Assembly: GCA_023400335.1 (NCBI GenBank)
Contig: JAEXFF010000092.1
Span: 1 to 6,608, forward strand
Source of the DNA: Bacteroidota bacterium
GTDB lineage: Bacteria; Bacteroidota; Bacteroidia; Bacteroidales; Marinifilaceae
Length of the DNA: 6,608 nucleotides
Direction: 5' to 3'
Both the position numbers and the translations under genes were made by a program. Below are positions 5,700 through 6,608 of the stretch, piece by piece. Below the pieces are notes generated by a model. It searched no databases, was not told the origin of the DNA, and worked only from the letters and a program-made list of their open reading frames with translations. Numbering within the stretch: position 1 is the first letter of the stretch; each line of letters starts with the position of its first letter.

Positions 5700-6608
5700 A
5701 TGAGCATGAGTATGTTACAAGGTGTCTTACAGTTCCCGTTAACGGATCCGGTTTTAATATTTTCGGTATTATTGTTTATTATTTTGTTGGCTCCTATTTT
5801 ACTTTATCGTTTAAAAATACCGGATCTGATCGGATTGATTATTGCAGGAGCCCTTATAGGACCGAATGGCTTGGATATTATGGCCCGGGATAGTAGCATC
5901 GAACTTTTCGGAAAAGTGGGATTACTTTATATCATGTTTGTTGCAGGATTGGAGATAGATTTAGCCGACTTGAAAAAGAATTATAATAAAAGTATGTATT
6001 TCGGATTGCTGACTTTTTTTATCCCGATGATCATGGGGACACTTGCCGGAATATATCTTTTGGATTTTAGCTGGCCGACTTCTGTTTTACTGGCCAGTAT
6101 GTTTGCTTCCCATACTTTGATGACTTATCCTATTGTGAGTAAATATGGGGTGACTAAAAACCGGGCTGTAAATATTTCCATAGGCGGGACGGTGGTTACC
6201 TGTTTGCTGGCGTTGTTGGTTTTAGCTGTGATTGTCGGCATGTCTACAGGAGATATCAATGGACAGTTTTGGGTAAAATTAACGATTTCTACAATTGTAT
6301 TTATTGCGGTTGTGGTGATTATTTTCCCGATGTTGGGAAGGTGGTTTTTTAAAAAGTATGAGGATCATATTGCCCAGTATATCTTTGTTCTGGCATTGGT
6401 ATTCCTGGCTTCTTTTCTGGCGAAAGTGGCAGGATTGGAAGATGTGATCGGGGCTTTTTTGGCCGGTTTGGCATTGAACCGGTTGATTCCCAATACTTCT
6501 GCTCTGATGAATCGGATTGAGTTTGTCGGGAATGCCCTTTTTATCCCTTTTTTCCTGATTGGAGTGGGAATGTTAGTGGATTACCGCGTTTTTGCCCAGG
6601 GATGGGAT
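5700..6608 (+). CDS. Cation:proton antiporter, CPA2/Kef type (N-terminal part, runs off window)
   Basis: An inner-membrane Na+/H+ or K+/H+ exchanger domain (Pfam Na_H_Exchanger family). The 303 visible residues are strongly hydrophobic, with about nine apparent membrane segments. Recognisable motifs are IPDLIGLIIAGALIGPNG (40-57), VGLLYIMFVAGLEIDL (73-88), LASMFASHTLMTYPIV (131-146), GAFLAGLALNRLIP (251-264) and FIPFFLIGVGMLVD (281-294). The segment usually aligned with the ion-binding acidic pair of related antiporters reads IGGTVVTCLLALL (161-173) and has no Asp; whether this is normal for the subfamily I cannot tell. The frame is open to the last base, so the C-terminal domain is unseen. 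The start is uncertain: ATGs at 5700, 5706 and 5712 are all possible, none with a Shine-Dalgarno site, and an in-frame ATG at 5658 would add 14 residues unlike the family. Confidence 0.9.
   Translation, partial: MSMSMLQGVLQFPLTDPVLIFSVLLFIILLAPILLYRLKIPDLIGLIIAGALIGPNGLDIMARDSSIELFGKVGLLYIMFVAGLEIDLADLKKNYNKSMYFGLLTFFIPMIMGTLAGIYLLDFSWPTSVLLASMFASHTLMTYPIVSKYGVTKNRAVNISIGGTVVTCLLALLVLAVIVGMSTGDINGQFWVKLTISTIVFIAVVVIIFPMLGRWFFKKYEDHIAQYIFVLALVFLASFLAKVAGLEDVIGAFLAGLALNRLIPNTSALMNRIEFVGNALFIPFFLIGVGMLVDYRVFAQGWD

Noticed and set aside
1..6608. CRISPR arrays, tRNA genes, insertion sequences, toxin-antitoxin or defence genes
   Set aside because: Reading the window gave no regularly spaced repeats, no cloverleaf-like segment, no transposase motif and no small paired genes. 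The content is housekeeping plus one damaged locus.

Overview
The window looks like chromosomal DNA from a Bacteroidales bacterium, possibly an Odoribacter/Butyricimonas-type lineage. The order-level call rests on three things: promoter-like TAnnTTTG boxes upstream of genes, most genes lacking a Shine-Dalgarno site, and protein flavours (Rel/Spo, Fur-family regulator, PurA, Kef-type antiporter) that read as Bacteroidales. The family-level guess is from memory of sequence style and is weak.

Layout from left to right. (1) Positions 1-59 are probably the last codons of an unidentified upstream gene. They are followed by an AT-rich leader with a promoter box and a small palindrome. (2) 275-2467 is a full bifunctional (p)ppGpp synthetase/hydrolase. 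Only 12 bp after it, 2480-2935 is a Fur-family metal-dependent regulator, so the two are probably co-transcribed. (3) A 294-bp gap holds two abutting promoter boxes and a long leader for purA (3230-4498, adenylosuccinate synthetase). (4) On the minus strand, 4606 to about 5061 is the C-terminal part of a HAD-type 5'(3')-deoxyribonucleotidase. On the plus strand, about 5061-5429 is the C-terminal half of a DeoR-family sugar-phosphate-responsive regulator. These two genes would normally be read divergently. Here both have lost their 5' ends at one shared junction near 5058-5064. (5) 5430-5699 is non-coding and holds a GC-rich hairpin, a convincing intrinsic terminator, a promoter box and a structured leader. 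(6) From 5700 to the window edge is the N-terminal part of a CPA2/Kef-type cation:proton antiporter, cut by the window end.

The first three genes are core housekeeping functions with a plausible link. Rel/Spo makes and degrades (p)ppGpp, PurA is a known (p)ppGpp-inhibited step toward AMP, and the Fur-family protein would connect the operon to metal or peroxide status. I see no CRISPR array, tRNA, rRNA, insertion sequence, phage gene or defence cassette. I found no clearly new system. The strongest oddity is the double-truncation junction near 5060. The second is a 12-base word with similar flanks found in the leaders of both purA and the antiporter gene.
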